A DNA stretch of 64,000 bases from Talpa occidentalis (lineage: Eukaryota; Chordata; Mammalia; Eulipotyphla; Talpidae), in NCBI RefSeq assembly GCF_014898055.3, contig NW_023601212.1, positions 40,164,329-40,228,328 on the forward strand, given 5' to 3'. The notes beneath the pieces are model-generated. The model did no database searches and had not been told where the DNA came from. It saw nothing but the letters and a program-made list of their open reading frames with translations. The translations under genes and the position numbers were made by a program. Positions 59,095-64,000 of the stretch are shown here, piece after piece (the first letter of the stretch is position 1; the number at the start of each line of letters is the position of its first letter).

Positions 59095-60799
59095 ATATAG
59101 AAGAAGACACAAAGAAATGGAAAGATATCTCCTGCTCATGGATTGGAGGAAATAACATTATCAAAATGACCATCCTACCAAAAGCAATTGACAAATTCAA
59201 TGCTATTCCAATAAAAATTTCAATGACATTCTTCAAAGAAATAGAAAAAATATTGATGAAATTCATATGGAGCCACCAAAAACCCTGAATAGCCAAAGCT
59301 CTCCTGAAAAAGAAAGAAGGGAATGGAGGTATCACACTCCCAGACTTCAAATTATACTACAAAGCCATAATAATCAAAACTGCATGGTATTGGAACAAGA
59401 ACAGACACACAGACCAATGAAACCAAATAGAAAATCCAGAAATAAACCCACAGGTTTACAGTCAACTAATCTTTGACTAAGGAGCAAAGAATATGCAATG
59501 GAACAAAGACAGTTTGTTCAATAAATGGTGCTGGGAAAAATGGGTCGCTAAAGAATGCAAAAGAATGAAGCTTGACTACTATCTCACACCGTGCACAAAA
59601 ACCAACTCAAAATGGATTAAGGAACTAGACATAAGACCTGAAACCATAAAATATACAGAAGGAAATAGAGGCAAAACACTACATGACATACACCTCTGTA
59701 ACATCTTTAAAGACATATCACCCAAAGCAGTGATAGTGAAGGCAGTGATAAACAACTGGGACTACATCAAATTAAAGAGCTTCTGTGCAGCAAAAGAGAC
59801 AGTAACCAAAACAAAGAAAGACCTCACTGACTGGGAGAAAATTTTTGCACATACTACTAATGATAAAGGACTGATCACAAAACAAAAATCTACAAAGAGC
59901 TGATGAGACTCAACAAAACAAAGCAAATAATCCAATCAAAAAATGGGCGGAAGAGCTAAAAAGAATCTTCTCCAAAGAGGAAATGAAAATGGCCAAAAGG
60001 CATATGAAAAAATGTTCAACATCACTTGAAATCAGGGAAATGCAAATCAAAACTACAATGAGATACCATCTCACACCAGTGAGAATGGCACATATTAAAA
60101 AAACTAGCAACAACAAATGTTGGCGAGGTTGTGGAGAAAAAGGAACTCTCCTGCACTGCTGGTGGGAGTCCAAACTGGCCTAACCACTATGGAAAGCTGT
60201 GTGGAGATTACTCAACCTGCTAAAAATGGAGCTTCCATATGATCCAGCAATTCTACTCCTAGATATTTACCCAAATGACACAGAAACATTAATTCTAAAG
60301 GGCACCTGCACCCCTATGTTTATAGCAGCACTATTTACAATAGCTGAGCTATGGAAACAACACAGATGCTCAAAAATAGATGACTGTATCAAGAAGATGT
60401 GGTGCATATACACAATGGAATATTACTCAGCAATCAAAAGAGATAAACTCATACAATTTGCAGCAACATGGATGGAGCTGGAAGGGATCATGCACAGTGA
60501 AATAAGCCAGAAAGAAAAAGAATACCGGATCGTCTCACTCATAGCAGGAATCTAGAAAACCTAAATAAGGGACCAGAAAAAGACTAATTATAATAAAGTA
60601 AAAATCAAAATCAACAAGCAACAAGCAACTATAAACCAGAAACAAGCTACCGGGGGGTGAGGTGCAGGGGAGGAGGGATTAGGGTCGAAATAAGGGGGGG
60701 TGGGAATTGTATAGGGAATATAACTAAGATGAAAATGTATACATTGTGGAAAAATGATGTAAAAATATATTAATTTAAAAAATGAACCAAAAAAAAAAA

Positions 60800-61462
60800 A
60801 AGAGAAATGCATACTCTGATTTTTTTGGTTCAGTGTTCTATAGATGTTTGTTAAGCCCATGAGAAATAGGTCCTCGTTTAGAGCTTTAGTGTCCTTGTTT
60901 ATTTTTTGTCTTGTTGATCTTTCCTTAAGGGGAGAGGTGTGTTGAAGTCTCCTACTACATATGTATTTATTGTCTGCTTTCAGAGATGATAATTGATATA
61001 TTTTGGTGCTTCTTCATTTGGTGAGTATATGTTGATGAGTGTTATGTCTTTGTGATATATTGCCCCCTTAATCATAATGTAGTGTCTCCTTTTTTTAATT
61101 TGAAGTCTATTTTATCTGATGTAAGTGTCGCTGTTCCTGCCTTCTTCTTTGGTCCATTTGCTTGTAGTACTTTCAGTCTGTGTTTATCTTTTGTAGTTAA
61201 GTGTTTTTCCTGAAGGCATCAGAAGGCTGGGCTCCAGTTTTTAATCCAGCCCACTACTCTGTGTCTTTTTATTGATGAGTTTAGTCCATTTACATTTAGA
61301 CTTAATATTGATATGTTGGCGTCCATATTTACCATTTTGTCTTTTTGTGATTTTATTCCTTGTCTTATTCTGCTCTTCTTATTCATTCCTCTATTGCTTT
61401 TGGCTTTAGGACTTCTTATAGTATTTTTTGGAGTTGGTGTTTGGTCGTAATGAATTTCTCCA
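60800..61462 (-). mobile_element. L1 fragment, reverse strand (endonuclease domain and ORF1 end)
   Basis: Matches the 31,320-32,040 part of the nearly full-length L1: reverse endonuclease coding, then the inter-ORF and ORF1 C-terminal region. Diverged, with an internal gap. Confidence 0.85.
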
Positions 61463-62115
61463 ACCTATAATTTTCATTTAATCTCTGATGCAACTTTAAA
61501 GGTGATGCCCAATGCTAAGTCCCTTTTTAAGTGACCACTTAAGTGATTATTAGCATGACCAATAATCTAATTACAAATAACCTCCTGATTGATTGGGGTT
61601 TAAACAATATGTCCCAATAGGTCTTTCTGCCAAGTACACGTGAAAATATATCCTAGTGGAGCACAGATCATGGAGGCCATGTAATGTAACTGTTTGAATC
61701 AAGGGGGTGAGCATATAGAAATTGTAAAGGAGAAACTTGGAACCAGGGGTGTTTTCCATATTTACACGTGTTACCTCTTAGTTCTTTGGAGGTTTGCTTA
61801 ATTAGGCAAGGACTTCTAGAAGGAGTGCAAATAAAGTTCAACATCACAATTAATACAAGGACTTATGGGAAGTATGGTGATAACTATTCCAGACAGACTC
61901 TAGTTTTGCTTACAGAGTGAGGCTTCTGATGACACAAATTCCTCCATGTGCAAGGGGTTGGGATATTTGGGCAATAGAGTTTTCTCTCCAGTCAGACCTT
62001 TCAGAAAAAGGAGACATTATCCTAGTGAATGTTTAACCTTTAATTATTATTTTATTTAACATAAAATAAAACTGATTAGCATTTAATGAAAAGCAGGGTC
62101 ATTAAAACATCTTAA
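61463..62115. other. Unassigned stretch
   Basis: AT-rich, no gene or young repeat recognised. Confidence 0.4.
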
Positions 62116-62392
62116 GGGTCTCCCTGGTGGCACAAGGGATTAAGACGCAGCTTCTGAAGCTAGCCGCAGTCACTGCAGCACGAGTTCAATCCCCAGCCAG
62201 GGAGCTACCCACATGGCACACACCCGGACTCACCTGCTGCTCCCCTCAGCAGTGTATTTCAGTCAGTCTGACTGTTCTGTTCCCCACTCTGTTTCTGGTG
62301 AATCCTCTCACCCTCCACACCTCTGGCCTGCACCCCAGTTCTTGTATGCATAAATAAATAAATCTTTTAAAAATAATAAAATTAAAAAAATA
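62116..62392 (+). mobile_element. tRNA-derived SINE, older subfamily
   Basis: GGGTCTCCCTGGTGGCACAAG head, full body, AATAAATAAATCTTTTAAAAATAAT tail. Confidence 0.9.
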
Positions 62393-62685
62393 AATACCTT
62401 AAATCCATTAATGAAGAATAGTGATATCAGGTGTTTCTAATTAAATTTTACAATGGTTAGAATTAATTGGTATGAACGAGTAAAGGTATGGATTATTCAA
62501 ACATGGTTTGGAGTCTTACATTTGCTATCCACATAAGATGTAGCCTATTTCATTTCCTTGTAAATTTAATTTTAGCTTGGTTTAGTAGTACAGCTGGGTA
62601 CAGGAGTTATCTTTAAATAAGAAACATGAATCCAAGAGCCAACAGCTTTAAGCTTGGCAGCTCATATTACTTAAGGAATATTGTT
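62393..62685. other. Unassigned spacer
   Basis: AT-rich, nothing recognised. Confidence 0.4.
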
Positions 62686-62957
62686 TTTTAAGATTTAGTT
62701 TTATTTATTTATGCATACAAGAACTGGGATGCAGGCCAGAGGTGCAAGGAATAGGAGGATTCACCAGTGACAGAGTAGGGAGCAGAACAGGCAGACAGAC
62801 GGAAACACACTGCTGAGGGGAGCACTGGGCGAGGCAGGAAAGGTCTGCTGTGCCATGTGGATCAGCTCCCTGGCCTGGGATCAAACTCACGCTGCAGTGG
62901 CTGGCAATAGCTTGATAGTGCTGAGACTTAAATCCCTATGCCACCAGGGAGCCCCCC
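62686..62957 (-). mobile_element. tRNA-derived SINE, older, reverse strand
   Basis: Tail TTTTATTTATTTATGCATACAAG at left, head (reverse GGCTCCCTGGTGGCATAGG) at right. Confidence 0.9.
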
Positions 62958-62959
62958 AT

Positions 62960-63650
62960 GATGAATTTTTTTTTATATCATTGTTCAGTTTTAAACAATA
63001 TTTGCTTTTCCCCACTCCCTCAGATGTAGTCCCCATAGAATCTCCTTCGCCAATGTACCGGTGCACCATCACCTCAGTCCCCTGTGCTCCTCCGTCCCTC
63101 TGATCCCTCTCCCTCCTCCTCCCCTACAATATATCTTTGACTTATAATTGCCTGTTTTTGCTTTGCTGTGTGTTGTACTGTTATTATTTTTTTTACACTG
63201 GTATCTTATTTGGTTCCCCTATATTCCTGCTATAAGTAAAACCATCCGATATTTTCAGCACTGTGAAGCTGTCTGCAGCCTCTGCAGCACAGGATTGATT
63301 CCTGGCCGGCCAGGGAGATAACCACATGGCGCTGCAGACCTCTCCTGCCTCACCCCCTGCTACCTGCAGCAGTGTCTTCAGTCCGTCTGCCTTTTCTGCT
63401 CCCCACTCTGTCTCTGGTGAATCCTCTCACCCTCCCGCACATCTGACCTGTACCCCAGTTCTTGTAGGAATAAAAATAAATATTTTTAAAAAAAAAGAAT
63501 GATGTTAGTTATATGTTTGTCATATATGGTTTATTATTATGTTAAGGTATGTTCCTTTTATCCCAAGAACTTCCAGGACCTTCATTAGAAATGGATGTTG
63601 AACTTTATCAAATGCTTTCTCACCATCTATTTACCTGGCCTCATTGTAGT
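62960..63650 (-). mobile_element. Old L1, reverse strand, split by a SINE
   Basis: 3'UTR and ORF2 end at 62,960-63,255. RT-region text ('ccttttatcccaagaacttccagg', 'tcaaatgctttctcaccatcta') at about 63,500-63,650. The part between is deleted or displaced at the SINE. Confidence 0.7.
63256..63496 (+). mobile_element. tRNA-derived SINE lacking its 5' end
   Basis: Begins inside the tRNA head (CAGCACTGTGAAGCTGTC). Body and AATAAATA tail are present. Confidence 0.88.
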
Positions 63651-64000
63651 GTTTTTTTGTTTGTTTGTTTGTTTGGTTTGGTTTTACATTTTCAGGTTTC
63701 ATCTTTTAATCAGCTCCTTGAAGGACATTCTAAACACTACATGAGACACAACAGAATATTTTTTCTTCCAGTATTTAAAAAAAAGACATTCCAAATATTT
63801 TTAAGACAGGGTGTGATCTTGAGAGAAAAAAAAAAAACATAGCTAAGTAATCATGTTCCTTAAAATCATGTTTAAAAAGAAAAAAAAAAACTACCGGCCT
63901 CCAACTGTAACAATGGATTCATCTAATTTTTCCTTACAGTTCTACCATATTTTCCTTGAGCATTTTCCCCCTCTGTTGCATATACACACTAAGGATTGCG
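63651..64000. other. Unassigned right edge
   Basis: GTTT repeats at about 63,657-63,680. Otherwise nothing recognised. Confidence 0.4.

Overview
This is mammalian nuclear DNA made mostly of retroelements. Evidence: abundant L1 LINEs in both orientations; at least fourteen copies of one tRNA-derived SINE with AATAAA signals and a TCTTT terminator (T+ type); three classes of endogenous retrovirus (ERV); and two CpG islands whose exon/donor boundaries look like first exons of KRAB zinc-finger genes. The SINE head (GGGCCTCCCCGGTGGCGCAG...) differs from the primate, rodent and carnivore SINEs I know. A rhinolophoid (horseshoe-type) bat is my best guess, held weakly. There is one scaffold gap (100 Ns, 27,779-27,878). 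Many 1-base indels in coding repeats suggest either decay or imperfect long-read polishing.

Layout. 1-6,400: an old L1, SINEs, a minus-strand CpG-island promoter with a KRAB-ZNF-like exon 1 (donor at 3,272/3,273), and a partly inverted L1. 6,566-20,972: a dense cluster of one class III (ERV-L/ERV-S-like) family with a tRNA-Ser-type primer site. It contains an autonomous-type gag-pro-pol provirus without env (11,239-16,965, minus; LTRs identical by eye; 5-bp target duplication), non-autonomous internal-deletion derivatives (7,934-10,004 plus; 18,074-20,164 minus; a 5' part at 17,324-18,073 plus) and solo LTRs. 21,617-39,640: an L1 complex. It holds a plus-strand L1 with a 1.52-kb head-to-tail triplication running into the gap, then a nearly full-length minus-strand L1 with a tandem-monomer 5'UTR (27,879-34,484), lying in an older minus-strand L1 that is itself split by a plus-strand L1 (36,064-38,568). 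39,640-51,305: remains of a class II (betaretrovirus-like) element, split first by a SINE and then by a young class I gammaretrovirus-like provirus (41,029-50,057; one LTR-LTR difference seen; 5-bp target duplication), whose env carries a SINE. 52,750-53,350: a second KRAB-ZNF-like promoter/exon 1, on the plus strand and divergent from the first. 53,350-64,000: more L1 and SINE sequence, including a long AAAG microsatellite.

The most notable system is the class III family. Its gag frame opens inside the LTR and reads through the primer binding site. Gag and pol share one frame, separated by a UAG followed by a perfect 7-bp hairpin. Its short relatives keep the primer site, polypurine end and hairpin, but have a different R/U5 and have lost the coding body, as expected for elements mobilised in trans. 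No intact host protein-coding gene is visible; the only host features I support are the two first exons and their promoters.
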